From the NCBI RefSeq assembly GCF_000803645.1, contig NZ_CP009122.1:968501-1032500 (forward strand): DNA of 64,000 bases. The letters are read 5' to 3'. Below are positions 1 through 8,869 of this stretch, piece after piece. This DNA is from Sphingopyxis fribergensis. GTDB taxonomy: Bacteria > Pseudomonadota > Alphaproteobacteria > Sphingomonadales > Sphingomonadaceae. The notes under the pieces are model-generated. The model was not told the DNA's origin, did no database searches, and was given only the letters and a program-made list of their open reading frames with translations. Both the position numbers and the translations under genes were made by a program. The stretch's first letter is position 1. Each line of letters starts with the position of its first letter.

Positions 1-429
1 ATAATATTCGTTCATGCTGTCCCAGCTGAGTATGATGAGCTTCTCCAGCACCTCAAGATCGATATCGGCGAGCTTGTTGACATAAAGGCATGATTTGCCG
101 GTCTTATATTTACCGAGCTTGGCGAACAGCGCGTCGGCCTCGTCCTGCCGGTTACAATAATTGCCCATCAGATAGAGCGTCATAGCGGCCTTTCGCGGGC
201 TGAACCCGGCGCGGCACATCGTCCCTGAATGGCCGCTGTCGTACAGATAGTCATAGCTGCCATAGCCGATGATCGACGGGCCCCACATCTTTGGATCCAA
301 GCCGGTGACGCGGCGGTGGATCGCGTCGACGATGACGGCTTCCTCGCGCCGTTTTTCGTTCGGGACCGCAGCGATGAAATCGGCCACCGACACTTCGGTT
401 GCCTTGGTCTTGATCTCGGTTTTGGCCAT
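1..429 (-). CDS. DUF1801 domain protein (C-terminus beyond left edge)
   Basis: The reading frame starts at the ATG at 429-427 and stays open to base 1, giving 143 residues without a stop, so the end of the protein is outside the window. Family hallmarks seen are MWGPSIIGYGSYDY near residues 45-58, the FSPRKAAMTLYLMG stretch after it, and a GKSCLYVNKLADID block near the end. DUF1801 proteins (YdhG/YjhX-like fold) are small cytoplasmic proteins of uncertain function, usually about 120-150 residues, so little is missing. It is divergent from argG. Confidence 0.8.
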   Translation of the reverse strand, partial: MAKTEIKTKATEVSVADFIAAVPNEKRREEAVIVDAIHRRVTGLDPKMWGPSIIGYGSYDYLYDSGHSGTMCRAGFSPRKAAMTLYLMGNYCNRQDEADALFAKLGKYKTGKSCLYVNKLADIDLEVLEKLIILSWDSMNEYY

Positions 430-495
430 GATCGTCTCCCTCGGGCCGTCGTAGCTGCGCGCGGCGCATTTTCCAATTGGCCGTGCCGCGACGCG

Positions 496-552
496 ATGTG
501 TGCCGCGCACGGCGCCGCCAAGCCAGTTGCACCTTTGGCGGCGGACTGCTAG
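496..552 (+). CDS. possible leader peptide of argG (18 codons)
   Basis: A short open frame, ATG 496 to TAG 550-552, would encode MCAAHGAAKPVAPLAADC. It has no arginine codons and no clear Shine-Dalgarno sequence. It is worth listing only because it spans the two upstream pairing segments of the argG leader hairpins (513-521 and 530-543). A ribosome reaching its stop would cover the segment that can sequester the argG ribosome binding site. It may be chance. Confidence 0.2.
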   Translation: MCAAHGAAKPVAPLAADC

Positions 553-583
553 CCGCGCCCGCGTCTTTCCCTCGCCAAAGGTG
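513..583 (+). promoter_or_regulatory. argG leader: two mutually exclusive hairpins, one masking the RBS
   Basis: Three segments pair perfectly in two alternative ways. Bases 530-540 (CACCTTTGGCG) are the exact reverse complement of 573-583 (CGCCAAAGGTG), which contains the argG Shine-Dalgarno sequence AAAGG seven bases before the ATG at 589. Bases 535-543 (TTGGCGGCG) are also the exact reverse complement of 513-521 (CGCCGCCAA). Forming the upstream hairpin would free the RBS and forming the downstream one would mask it. This layout resembles translational riboswitches and attenuators. No known aptamer was recognised. Confidence 0.45.
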
Positions 584-588
584 TCATC

Positions 589-1806
589 ATGTCCGAGTCC
601 TTCAAGCGCGTTGTCCTTGCCTATTCGGGTGGCCTCGATACCAGCGTGATCCTGAAGTGGCTGCAGGTCACCTATGGCTGCGAGGTCGTGACCTTTACCG
701 CCGACCTAGGGCAGGGCGAAGAGATCGAGCCGGCGCGCGCCAAGGCCGAGCTGATGGGCGTGAAGCCCGAGCATATCTATATCGACGATGTGCGCGAAGA
801 ATTCGTCCGCGATTTCGTCTTCCCGATGATGCGCGCCAATGCCCGCTACGAGGGTGACTATCTGCTTGGCACCTCGATCGCGCGGCCGCTGATTTCAAAG
901 CGCCTCATCGAGATCGCCAAGGAAGTCGGCGCCGACGCGGTCGCGCATGGCGCGACGGGCAAGGGCAATGATCAGGTGCGCTTCGAACTCAGCGCCTATG
1001 CGCTCAACCCCGACATCAAGGTGATCGCGCCCTGGCGCGAATGGGATTTGACCAGCCGCACCGCGCTGATCGACTTTGCCGAGAAGAACCAGATTCCGGT
1101 GCCCAAGGACAAGCGCGGCGAAAGCCCGTTTTCGACCGACGCCAACCTGCTGCACACCTCGTCGGAGGGTAAGGTGCTCGAAAATCCGTGGGATGAGACA
1201 CCCGACTATGTCTATTCGCGTACGGTCAATCCGGAGGATGCGCCCGACACCCCCGAATATATCACCGTCGATTTCGAACGCGGCGACGGCATTGCGCTGA
1301 ACGGCGAAGCGATGTCGCCCGCGACGCTGCTCGCAGCGCTCAACGACCTCGGCCGCAAGCACGGCATCGGCCGCCTCGACCTCGTCGAGAACCGCTTCGT
1401 CGGCATGAAGTCGCGCGGAATGTACGAGACGCCGGGCGGCGAAATCTATGCGCGTGCCCACCGCGGCATCGAAAGCATCACGCTCGACCGCGGCGCCGCG
1501 CACCTCAAGGACGAGCTGATGCCGAAATATGCCGAGCTCATCTACAACGGCTTCTGGTTCGCACCCGAGCGCGAGATGTTGCAGGCAGCGATCGACCACA
1601 GCCAGGAAAAGGTGTCGGGCACGGTTCGCCTGAAGCTTTACAAGGGCAACGCCAGCGTCGTCGGCCGCAAGTCGCCGAACAGCCTGTACAGCGAACGCCA
1701 TGTGACCTTCGAGGACGACGCCGGCGCCTATGACCAGAAGGACGCGGCGGGCTTCATCAAGCTCAACGCGCTGCGCCTCAAATTGCTGGCCAAGCGCGAC
1801 CGCTGA
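589..1806 (+). CDS. argG: argininosuccinate synthase
   Basis: Catalyses ATP-dependent condensation of citrulline and aspartate to argininosuccinate, the penultimate step of arginine biosynthesis, in the cytoplasm. The 405-residue length is normal for the family. The N-type ATP pyrophosphatase P-loop AYSGGLDTS lies at residues 11-19, followed by the conserved [13 protein letters not shown] block and a [16 protein letters not shown] segment. The start is fixed by an AAAGG ribosome binding site seven bases upstream, which lies inside the leader hairpin described for 513-583. It stands alone, with no other arg gene in the window. Confidence 0.97.
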   Translation: MSESFKRVVLAYSGGLDTSVILKWLQVTYGCEVVTFTADLGQGEEIEPARAKAELMGVKPEHIYIDDVREEFVRDFVFPMMRANARYEGDYLLGTSIARPLISKRLIEIAKEVGADAVAHGATGKGNDQVRFELSAYALNPDIKVIAPWREWDLTSRTALIDFAEKNQIPVPKDKRGESPFSTDANLLHTSSEGKVLENPWDETPDYVYSRTVNPEDAPDTPEYITVDFERGDGIALNGEAMSPATLLAALNDLGRKHGIGRLDLVENRFVGMKSRGMYETPGGEIYARAHRGIESITLDRGAAHLKDELMPKYAELIYNGFWFAPEREMLQAAIDHSQEKVSGTVRLKLYKGNASVVGRKSPNSLYSERHVTFEDDAGAYDQKDAAGFIKLNALRLKLLAKRDR

Positions 1807-1892
1807 CCCCCATTGTCGGAAAACAGGTGTCTTCGGCCGCCTGAACGCGCCAGTATTGCTCTTCCGCGATTAAGCCGGGAGAGGGTAGAGTC

Positions 1893-2642
1893 ATGCGCCT
1901 GTTCGATTTTTCGTCGTGGCAAAGCATCGGCACCACGCTTCTGGGCCTGTGCCTCGTCACGCTGATCGGTGTCGGCATCCGGCTGATGGTGATGATGACG
2001 ATCCAGCAGCGCCGCGAACGCATGAACCGTCAGATCAACGAGCGGCTGCGCACGCTGATTGCCGCCTACAAGACGCTCGGCGGCTCGTTCACGGGAAATC
2101 TGATGGTCGATCCGCGCCATTTGCGCGACATCAGGCGTCAGGCGAGCGAGACGCAAGCGGAGCCCGCGATTGATCTGTCGGACGAAGCGGCGGCGGAGGA
2201 CAGCGAAAACGGCGAATCGGATCGCCCGCGCCGCATTCGCGACGCCGTCGAGGCCGCGCTCTCCGACATCATCCTGCTCGGCACCGAGCCGCAGGTGCGG
2301 CTTGCCAGCCGCGCGGCGCAGGAACTGGCAGGAGGGCGGCCGGTGCATGTCCACGATCTTGTCGTCGAGCTGCGCGATTTCATCCGCAAGGCGCTCGACC
2401 TCGATCCGGTTCCTGCCGATGTTATCATCCCTGCGCAGGGGCCGACGCGCCCGTCGGGTAGCAGTGGAAAGGGCGGTGGTCGCAGCAGCGAGGCGCGCGC
2501 TGGCGGAGGCGGCGGACGCGGCGGTGGCGGCGGTGGAATGGGCATGGCGGGCGGACTCGGCATTGCAGGCGGCGCAAGTCTCGCCCGCGGATCGGCGCCC
2601 GACGAGGCTGCAGACATATCGGTTGACCCGCAGCAAAAATGA
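1893..2642 (+). CDS. single-span membrane protein with Gly-rich tail, unknown function
   Basis: 249 residues. One hydrophobic segment at about 13-36 is followed by a basic stretch (QQRRERMNRQ), which predicts an inner-membrane anchor with the rest in the cytoplasm. A helical, charged middle (about 90-175) carries a run of acidic residues. The last 60 residues are almost entirely Gly/Ser/Ala with GGGGGRGGGGGG-type runs, likely disordered. A good ribosome binding site (GGGAGAGG) precedes the ATG. I do not recognise the family. It lies 40 bases before the threonine aldolase gene on the same strand and may be cotranscribed with it. Confidence 0.7.
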   Translation: MRLFDFSSWQSIGTTLLGLCLVTLIGVGIRLMVMMTIQQRRERMNRQINERLRTLIAAYKTLGGSFTGNLMVDPRHLRDIRRQASETQAEPAIDLSDEAAAEDSENGESDRPRRIRDAVEAALSDIILLGTEPQVRLASRAAQELAGGRPVHVHDLVVELRDFIRKALDLDPVPADVIIPAQGPTRPSGSSGKGGGRSSEARAGGGGGRGGGGGGMGMAGGLGIAGGASLARGSAPDEAADISVDPQQK

Positions 2643-2682
2643 AGGCTTAGCAGCGGCCCGCACCTGCGCTAAGGCGCGATCC

Positions 2683-3693
2683 ATGACTGCGACCCGATTT
2701 TTCTCCGACAATGCCGCGACCGTCCATCCTGTGGTGATGGAGGCGCTGGCGGCCGCGAACCATGTCGATACGGCTTATGATGGCGACGCGCTCAGCCAGT
2801 CGCTCGACGCGGCCTTTTCCGACCTGTTCGAGACGACATGCGAGGTGGTCTGGATCCCCACCGGCACCGCGGCGAACAGCATCATCCTCGCGCATTTCGT
2901 GCGGCCTTGGCAGGGCATCCTCTGTTACGAAGAAGCGCATATCGAGGTCGACGAATGCGGCGCGCCGACTTTCTACTCGGGCGGAGCCAAGTTGATGCCG
3001 CTGCCCGGACGCGGCGCCAAGATCGATACCGAGGCGCTGAAAGCGCGCATCGCGGGCATTCGCCGCGACGTGCACCAGGTCCAGCCGGCGGCGGTCAGCA
3101 TCACCAACGCGACCGAATATGGCCTCGCGTGGCGCGCCGACGAGGTCGGCGCGATCAGCGAGATCACCAAGGGTGCGGGCATGAAGCTCCACATGGACGG
3201 CGCCCGCTTTGCCAATGCAGTGGCTTTCCTCGGCTGCGCCCCCGCCGACGTCACCTGGCGCGCCGGGGTCGACGCGCTGTCGTTCGGCTTCACCAAGAAC
3301 GGCGCGATGATGGCCGAGGCGATCGTGTTCTTTGGCGACAGCGGCGGAGCGGGCGTGCGCGAGCTCAAAAAGCGCGGCGGGCACCTGCTCAGCAAGGGGC
3401 GGTTCGTGGCTGCGCAGATTCGCGCGATGCTGAAGGACGATCTCTGGCTCGCCAATGCGCGCGCGGCCAACGCCGGAGCGGCGAAACTCGCGGCAGCCTG
3501 CGGCAACCGGCTGATGTATCCGGTCGAAGCCAATGAGCTGTTCGTGCGCCTGACCGCCGACGAGGCCGCCCAGCTGCGCGGTGCCGGGTTCGATTTCTAC
3601 GACTGGGGCGAGGGCGCAGCGCGGCTTGTCGTCAGCTGGGATCAGGATGCGGAGGCGGTGGCTCCGCTGGCGGCCGCAATCGGCGCCCTGTGA
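2683..3693 (+). CDS. low-specificity threonine aldolase (beta-eliminating lyase family)
   Basis: A PLP enzyme of fold type I that cleaves L-threonine or L-allo-threonine to glycine and acetaldehyde. 336 residues from the ATG at 2683. It opens with the family signature FFSDNAATVHP, has an HMDGARFANA block carrying the PLP-contacting Asp, and SFGFTKNGA with the Schiff-base lysine at Lys205. A longer in-frame opening exists upstream but overlaps the preceding gene, so it was not used. The stop codon overlaps the GTG start of the next gene by four bases (GTGA), indicating translational coupling with an EamA transporter. Confidence 0.88.
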   Translation: MTATRFFSDNAATVHPVVMEALAAANHVDTAYDGDALSQSLDAAFSDLFETTCEVVWIPTGTAANSIILAHFVRPWQGILCYEEAHIEVDECGAPTFYSGGAKLMPLPGRGAKIDTEALKARIAGIRRDVHQVQPAAVSITNATEYGLAWRADEVGAISEITKGAGMKLHMDGARFANAVAFLGCAPADVTWRAGVDALSFGFTKNGAMMAEAIVFFGDSGGAGVRELKKRGGHLLSKGRFVAAQIRAMLKDDLWLANARAANAGAAKLAAACGNRLMYPVEANELFVRLTADEAAQLRGAGFDFYDWGEGAARLVVSWDQDAEAVAPLAAAIGAL

Positions 3694-4649
3694 GTAGCGA
3701 GCAGCCACTCACGCTGCTCAGCCCCCGCGTCCTTCTGCCCTTCATGCTGGTGACGTTGATCTGGGGTTCAACCTGGATCGTCATCACGGGGCAGCTTGGG
3801 GTCGTGCCGCCGAGCTGGTCGGTCACATATCGCTTTGCGGTCGCCGCGATCGCGATGTTCGCCTTTGCGATCATCCGGCGCGAGCGGTTGTGGCTCGAAC
3901 CGAAGGCAATGCTGTTTGCGGCCGCGCTCGGCCTTGCGCAGTTCACCTTCAACTTCAATTTCGTCTACCGCGCCGAACAGCATATCACCTCTGGCCTGGT
4001 CGCGGTGCTGTTCGCGCTGCTGATCGTGCCGAACACGCTGCTCGGCCGCGCCTTCCTCAAGACTCCGCTAGAGGGTCGTTTCCTCGCGGGCGCAGGCATT
4101 GCGATTGTCGGCGTGGGCCTGATGATCCTCCATGAATATCGCGCCGCGGCGCTCGACGCGAGCGAGGTGTTGCTGGGCACCGCGCTGACGCTCGCGGGGG
4201 TAATGAGCGCCTCAACCGCCAACGTCATGCAGGGAACGCGCCATGCTCGGGCGCAGCCGATGGTGGTGATGATCGCGTGGGCGATGCTCTTTGGCGCGCT
4301 CGCCGACGGGAGCTATGCGTGGATCACCACCGGCCCGCCGGTGATCGAGACGACCGCGACCTATATCGGCGGTGTCCTCTATCTCGGCGTGATTGCCAGC
4401 GCCGTGACCTTCCCGCTCTATTTCACCATTATCCGGGCGGTCGGGCCGGGGCAGGCGGCATGGTCGAGCGTGCTGATCCCGATTATCGCGATGGGCTTTT
4501 CGACGGCGTTCGAGAACTACCGCTGGGCGATGCTGTCTATCGCCGGCGGGATCGTCGCGCTGATCGGGCTGGTCATCGCTGTCGCGAAGCGGCCCGAACG
4601 GCCATCGGTAAGCGGTAATATGGTATCGGTGCCGGTCGAGGCGGACTAA
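3690..4649 (+). CDS. EamA/DMT-family transporter
   Basis: 319 residues with about ten hydrophobic segments in two homologous halves, as in the drug/metabolite transporter superfamily. The opening [16 protein letters not shown] and the later [16 protein letters not shown] are typical EamA features. It starts at GTG 3690, overlapping the threonine aldolase stop; an ATG at 3744 is the alternative. Some EamA proteins (RhtA) export threonine or homoserine, so coupling to a threonine aldolase makes amino-acid export a reasonable but unproven guess. Its stop overlaps the convergent murA stop by four bases. Confidence 0.85.
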   Translation: MSSEQPLTLLSPRVLLPFMLVTLIWGSTWIVITGQLGVVPPSWSVTYRFAVAAIAMFAFAIIRRERLWLEPKAMLFAAALGLAQFTFNFNFVYRAEQHITSGLVAVLFALLIVPNTLLGRAFLKTPLEGRFLAGAGIAIVGVGLMILHEYRAAALDASEVLLGTALTLAGVMSASTANVMQGTRHARAQPMVVMIAWAMLFGALADGSYAWITTGPPVIETTATYIGGVLYLGVIASAVTFPLYFTIIRAVGPGQAAWSSVLIPIIAMGFSTAFENYRWAMLSIAGGIVALIGLVIAVAKRPERPSVSGNMVSVPVEAD

Positions 4650-5929
4650 CCCGCGCTGATTCGCTCGATATCCGCGCCGACCGCCTGCAATTTTTCTTCG
4701 AGCCGCTCGTAACCGCGGTCGAGGTGATAGACGCGGTTGACCTCGGTCGTGCCTTGCGCGGCGAGGCCGGCGATGATCAGGCTCATCGAGGCGCGCAGGT
4801 CGGTGGCCATCACCGGCGCGCCGACCAGGTGGTCGACCCCGCGCACCACGGCGCTGCGGCCGCGCACGTCGATGTCGCAGCCCATGCGCGCCAGCTCGGG
4901 AACGTGCATATAGCGGTTCTCGAAGATCGTTTCGGTGAACAGGCTCGCGCCCTTGCCGAGCGTCGCCATCGCCATGAATTGTGCCTGCATGTCGGTGGCA
5001 AAGCCCGGATAGGGCGCGGTCGACAGCGTGACGGGTTCGGCGCGGCCCGACATCGCGACGCGGATACCGCCCTTGGTTTCCTCGACCGTCGCGCCGGCCT
5101 GGCGCAGCGCCGAAAGCGTCGCGTCCATCTCGTCGGCTTTCGCCCCGACCAGTTCGACGTCGCCTTCGGTGATGACGGCGGCGCAGGCGTAGCTGCCCGC
5201 CTCGATGCGATCGGCCATCACGCGATAAGTCGCGCCGTGCAGGCGGTCGACGCCCTCGATGGTCAGCGTTTCGGTTCCGATGCCGTCGATATGCGCGCCC
5301 ATCGCGACGAGGCAGTTGCACAGGTCGACGATTTCGGGCTCGCGCGCCGCATTTTCGAGAACGCAGGTGCCCTTGGAGAGCGAGGCGGCCATCAGTGCAT
5401 TTTCGGTGGCGCCGACCGACACGACGGGGAATGTGAACTTGCCGCCCGCAAGGCGCCCGCCGGGCGCGACGGCTTTGACATAGCCCGAGGTCAATTCGAT
5501 CTGGGCGCCGAACGCTTCGAGCGCTTTCAGGTGGAGGTCGATCGGACGGTTGCCGATTGCGCAGCCGCCGGGAAGCGACACCGTCGCCTCGCCCGCACGC
5601 GCGAGCAGCGGGCCGAGCACGAGGATCGACGCGCGCATCTTGCGCACGATGTCATAGGGCGCGACGGTCGAGGTCAGCGTTGTGGTTCGCGCGGTCATCA
5701 CGCGGCCGAAATCCTCCGGCCGCGAACCCTCGATTGTCGTCGAACAGCCGAGCTGGTTGAGCAGGTGCCCAAAACCATCGACGTCGGCGAGCCGCGGCAG
5801 GTTGCGCAGCGTCAGCGGCTCGTCGGTGAGGAGGGCGCATGGCAGCAGGGTGAGCGCCGCATTCTTGGCGCCGCTGATGGGAATCCGGCCCTTGAGTCGC
5901 TGGCCGCCGCGAATGACGATTTGATCCAT
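4646..5929 (-). CDS. murA: UDP-N-acetylglucosamine 1-carboxyvinyltransferase
   Basis: First committed step of peptidoglycan synthesis: transfer of enolpyruvate from PEP to UDP-GlcNAc in the cytoplasm. 427 residues, normal length. Substrate-binding Lys22-Asn23 sit in ISGAKNAAL, and the PEP-reactive cysteine is Cys113 in [13 protein letters not shown]. Having Cys rather than Asp there predicts fosfomycin sensitivity. The TDMQAQFMA motif is also present. The gene is monocistronic and convergent with the upstream transporter. Confidence 0.97.
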   Translation of the reverse strand: MDQIVIRGGQRLKGRIPISGAKNAALTLLPCALLTDEPLTLRNLPRLADVDGFGHLLNQLGCSTTIEGSRPEDFGRVMTARTTTLTSTVAPYDIVRKMRASILVLGPLLARAGEATVSLPGGCAIGNRPIDLHLKALEAFGAQIELTSGYVKAVAPGGRLAGGKFTFPVVSVGATENALMAASLSKGTCVLENAAREPEIVDLCNCLVAMGAHIDGIGTETLTIEGVDRLHGATYRVMADRIEAGSYACAAVITEGDVELVGAKADEMDATLSALRQAGATVEETKGGIRVAMSGRAEPVTLSTAPYPGFATDMQAQFMAMATLGKGASLFTETIFENRYMHVPELARMGCDIDVRGRSAVVRGVDHLVGAPVMATDLRASMSLIIAGLAAQGTTEVNRVYHLDRGYERLEEKLQAVGADIERISAG

Positions 5930-6281
5930 CGGCTGTCTTTAACGCATGCGTGGGACCGCGCAAGCGGACTAGATCGCTTGGGCAAATTCGGATGACTGAA
6001 AGCGACCGATTGCGGAAATAATATCCTCCCCATGGCTTCGCCACAGGGAGGATCAACGGCCGCTCACCACCCCATAACGGCTTGTCCGCGCGGCTTGGCA
6101 ATACCGATGACGACGGCCGATACCCAACGGCTCGCCCGGGGCAGGCATGGTTAAGTTGTCGCCGAGAATAGGCGGCTTTCTTCATGGCTTTCCCTGTGAA
6201 AATATGAAACTATTCGCGTCGATATTGGGGCCGGACAAGGACAGCATAAACGGAAGCGACTTTTCACAGGGGAGTAAGGTC
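5930..6281. other. 352-base gap between murA and the DUF3011 gene
   Basis: Divergent intergenic region that must hold the promoters of murA (minus) and the DUF3011 gene (plus). It contains a hairpin at 6023-6053 with eight-base arms (ATCCTCCC / GGGAGGAT) around a small inner TGGC-TTC-GCCA stem, which looks like a dispersed intergenic repeat more than a terminator. An open frame from 6147 could extend the DUF3011 protein but lacks support. Nothing else was recognised. Confidence 0.5.
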
Positions 6282-7289
6282 ATGCGGAATAATGTCGTCA
6301 CGATCGTCACCACGGCCGCGCTGATCGCCAGCCAACTTGCCGTCCCGGCCATGCCCCAAGCGACCACCTTGCCCTATCCGCCGCCCGGCGGCCCGCAGAT
6401 CCAGCCGCCGCGTCCCGGCTATGGCAATGGCTATGCGGGAACGATCCGCTGCGAATCGCGAAACAACAAGATGAAACGCTGCGACGTCCGCACCGCCAAC
6501 CGCGTTGACCTGCAACGCGTGATCGGGGGGCGCTGTTCGAAGGGGCGCGACTGGGGCTTTACTGCCACCCAGATATGGGTCTCGGGTGGCTGCCGCGCCG
6601 AGTTCGCTTACGGCTATGGCAATGGCGGCGGCTATCCGACGCCGCTGCCGCAGCCGGTCAATGATTTCGCGGGCACCATGAACTGCGAATCGTGGAGCAA
6701 TAAATATCAGCAATGCAATGTCCGGACGAACGATCGCGTCGAACTGACGCGCAAGATCGCGGGGAAGTGCAACGCCGGACGCCAATGGGGTTACACCAGC
6801 GATTATATCTGGGTCGACAAGGGCTGCCGCGCCGAATTCGGCTATGGCTATCGCAACACGCGGCCGCCGGAAAAGGACAAGGACAAGGGACCGAGCACCG
6901 GCCTGATCATCGGCGGGATCGTTGTCGCGGGCGGGCTGATTGCGCTGCTGGCGAGCCAGAAAAAGAAAAAGGCGGATGTCGCCGCCACCACGGAAGAAAG
7001 CGCCACGACGCACCCCGCGCGCGGCCCGGCGACGCTCAGCGCCAACCTGTCGGCCCTGCCGAGCGCTTCGCGCCCGTCGGTGCAGAATTGCATGAACGAC
7101 GCCGCGCGACAGATCGGCGTGACCGGCGGAACGCGGCTGTCCTATGACAAGCTGGTGTCGCTCGAACAGGGCAATGGCGGCTGGCGCATCCGCGCGACGA
7201 TGACCGCGACCTATCCCGACGGCGCCAAGCAAATCGAAATGTACTGCCGCGCGACGCCGAGCGACATCATCCAGCTCGACTTCACCTAG
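6282..7289 (+). CDS. secreted protein with two DUF3011 domains and a membrane segment
   Basis: 335 residues from the ATG at 6282, which follows GGGGAG and begins a signal peptide (hydrophobic core VTIVTTAALIASQLA). Two DUF3011 domains follow: each starts with a CESR or CESW cysteine, contains a basic Cys pair (KRCDVRT, QQCNVRT) and ends GCRAEF(A/G)YGYG. A later hydrophobic segment GLIIGGIVVAGGLIALLAS anchors the protein in the membrane, and a C-terminal domain of about 110 residues with two Cys follows. DUF3011 proteins are envelope proteins of unknown role. In-frame upstream ATGs would delay the signal peptide and are less likely. Confidence 0.8.
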   Translation: MRNNVVTIVTTAALIASQLAVPAMPQATTLPYPPPGGPQIQPPRPGYGNGYAGTIRCESRNNKMKRCDVRTANRVDLQRVIGGRCSKGRDWGFTATQIWVSGGCRAEFAYGYGNGGGYPTPLPQPVNDFAGTMNCESWSNKYQQCNVRTNDRVELTRKIAGKCNAGRQWGYTSDYIWVDKGCRAEFGYGYRNTRPPEKDKDKGPSTGLIIGGIVVAGGLIALLASQKKKKADVAATTEESATTHPARGPATLSANLSALPSASRPSVQNCMNDAARQIGVTGGTRLSYDKLVSLEQGNGGWRIRATMTATYPDGAKQIEMYCRATPSDIIQLDFT

Positions 7290-7346
7290 ACAGGAGGGGA
7301 GCGTCCGCTATCCGGGTGACGATATTCGGGGGGAGGCGGGACGCGC

Positions 7347-8270
7347 GTGATGATGAGGGAAGGCGGCCCGGCCGCGGCGATCTGGTCGCGGGCCTATCCG
7401 CTGCTGACGGTGACGGCGCTGTTCTGGGCGGGCAATTCGATCGTCGGGCGCGCCGCGCGCGATCTGGTGCCGCCCGCCGCCTTGTCCTTCTGGCGTTGGA
7501 CCTTCGCGCTTGCGTTGCTGCTGCCGCTCGCATGGCCCCATCTAAAGCGCGACTGGCCGGTGCTGCGCGCGAACTGGGCCATCGTTGCGTTGCTCGGCGC
7601 CTTGGCGATCGGGTCGTTCAACATCCTGCTCTACACCGGGCTGCAGAGCACCACCGCGCTCAATTCCATGCTGATCCAGTCGGCGCTGCCGGCGCTGGTC
7701 CTCGTCGTCGGCGCGTTGGTGATGGGCGACCGCACCAGCCCGCGCCAGATCGCCGGCGTGCTGATCTCGCTCGTCGGCGTGCTGGCGATTATCGCGCGGG
7801 GCGATCCGGCGATGTTGTGGGGGTTGCAGCTCAATATCGGCGACGCGATCATCGGCGGTGCGGTGCTGCTCTGGGCGCTCTATTCGGTGCTGCTCCGCCG
7901 TCGGCCTGCCGTGCATCCATTGAGCTTCCTGGCGGCGTCGATGGTCGTCGGAATCGCGGTGATCGCGCCCTTCTACGGGCACGAACTCTGGTCGGGACGG
8001 CTGATCGTTCCGGCGACGGGCAGCGCGCTCGCCATTGCCTATGTGTCGATCTTCCCGTCCTTCCTCGCCTATCTCTTCTTTAATCGCGGGGTCGAACTGA
8101 TCGGCTCGGCGGCGACCGGGCAATATATGAATGTGATGCCGCTGATGGGCGCGGGGCTCGCAATGCTGTTCCTCGGCGAGCAACTTCACCTGTTCCACAT
8201 CGCCGGGCTGGCGCTGATCGTCATCGGGATATTGGTCGCGGGCCGCCCGGAACCCGCGGCGCAGGCCTAG
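7347..8270 (+). CDS. EamA/DMT-family transporter
   Basis: 307 residues with about ten hydrophobic segments. The early AGNSIVGRAARDLVPPAALSFWRW region and the central LISLVGVLAII typify EamA permeases. The start is drawn at GTG 7347; ATG 7350 and 7353 are equally placed after the GGGGGAGGCGG ribosome binding site. Substrate unknown. Only modest similarity to the transporter at 3690 is visible, so it is not a recent duplicate. Its stop abuts the convergent isomerase gene, with a four-base overlap. Confidence 0.87.
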   Translation: MMMREGGPAAAIWSRAYPLLTVTALFWAGNSIVGRAARDLVPPAALSFWRWTFALALLLPLAWPHLKRDWPVLRANWAIVALLGALAIGSFNILLYTGLQSTTALNSMLIQSALPALVLVVGALVMGDRTSPRQIAGVLISLVGVLAIIARGDPAMLWGLQLNIGDAIIGGAVLLWALYSVLLRRRPAVHPLSFLAASMVVGIAVIAPFYGHELWSGRLIVPATGSALAIAYVSIFPSFLAYLFFNRGVELIGSAATGQYMNVMPLMGAGLAMLFLGEQLHLFHIAGLALIVIGILVAGRPEPAAQA

Positions 8271-8869
8271 GCGAGCGCCTCTTCGACCTGCGCAAGGCGA
8301 TCCTTGCCGAAGAACATGTTCTTGCCGACGAAAAAGGTCGGGATGCCGAACACGCCGCGCGCGACGGCGGCTTCGGTGTTTTGGGCGAGCTTCGCCTTGA
8401 TCTCGGGCTCCTGCGTGCGCGCGAGGAACGCCGGGCCGTCGAAGCCGTTCGCCGAGAGAAAGCTCGCGACGACTTCGGGATCGTCCATCTTCAGGCCATC
8501 CTCCCACATCGCGCGGTTCACGGCGTCGACATAATCGTCGAGATTGCCTTCCTCGTCCGCGACGATCGCGCCGCGCATGATCGTCAGCGTATTCACCGGG
8601 AAATGCGGGTTGAGGCGAAATTTGGTCAGGCCATGTCTGTCGATAAAGCGGCGCATCTCGAGGTTCTCATAAGCGAGCTTTGCGGGGGCGTCGGCATATT
8701 GAATCATCGGCGCCTTGTTGCCCGTCGCCTTGAAGATGCCGCCGAGCAGACACGGCGTGATGACCAGATCGGCGCCCGTGCGGTCGAGCAGTTCGGGCAG
8801 CACTTTCATGCATAGATAGGCGTTGGGGCTGCCGAAGTCGAAAATCAGCTCGAGCGTCTTGGTCACCAT
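8267..8869 (-). CDS. 2-hydroxychromene-2-carboxylate isomerase-like (DsbA-fold) protein
   Basis: 200 residues of the thioredoxin-fold kappa-GST/HCCA isomerase family. It begins LELIFDFGSPNAYL with the family serine at position 14 in place of a redox CxxC, and ends with the cis-Pro region GVFGIPTFFVGKNMFFG and a helical tail. Characterised relatives isomerise naphthalene intermediates or use glutathione. The ATG at 8869 overlaps the end of the upstream SDR gene by seven bases, so the two are translated together. A catabolic role is inference; no other aromatic genes are nearby. Confidence 0.85.
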   Translation of the reverse strand: MVTKTLELIFDFGSPNAYLCMKVLPELLDRTGADLVITPCLLGGIFKATGNKAPMIQYADAPAKLAYENLEMRRFIDRHGLTKFRLNPHFPVNTLTIMRGAIVADEEGNLDDYVDAVNRAMWEDGLKMDDPEVVASFLSANGFDGPAFLARTQEPEIKAKLAQNTEAAVARGVFGIPTFFVGKNMFFGKDRLAQVEEALA

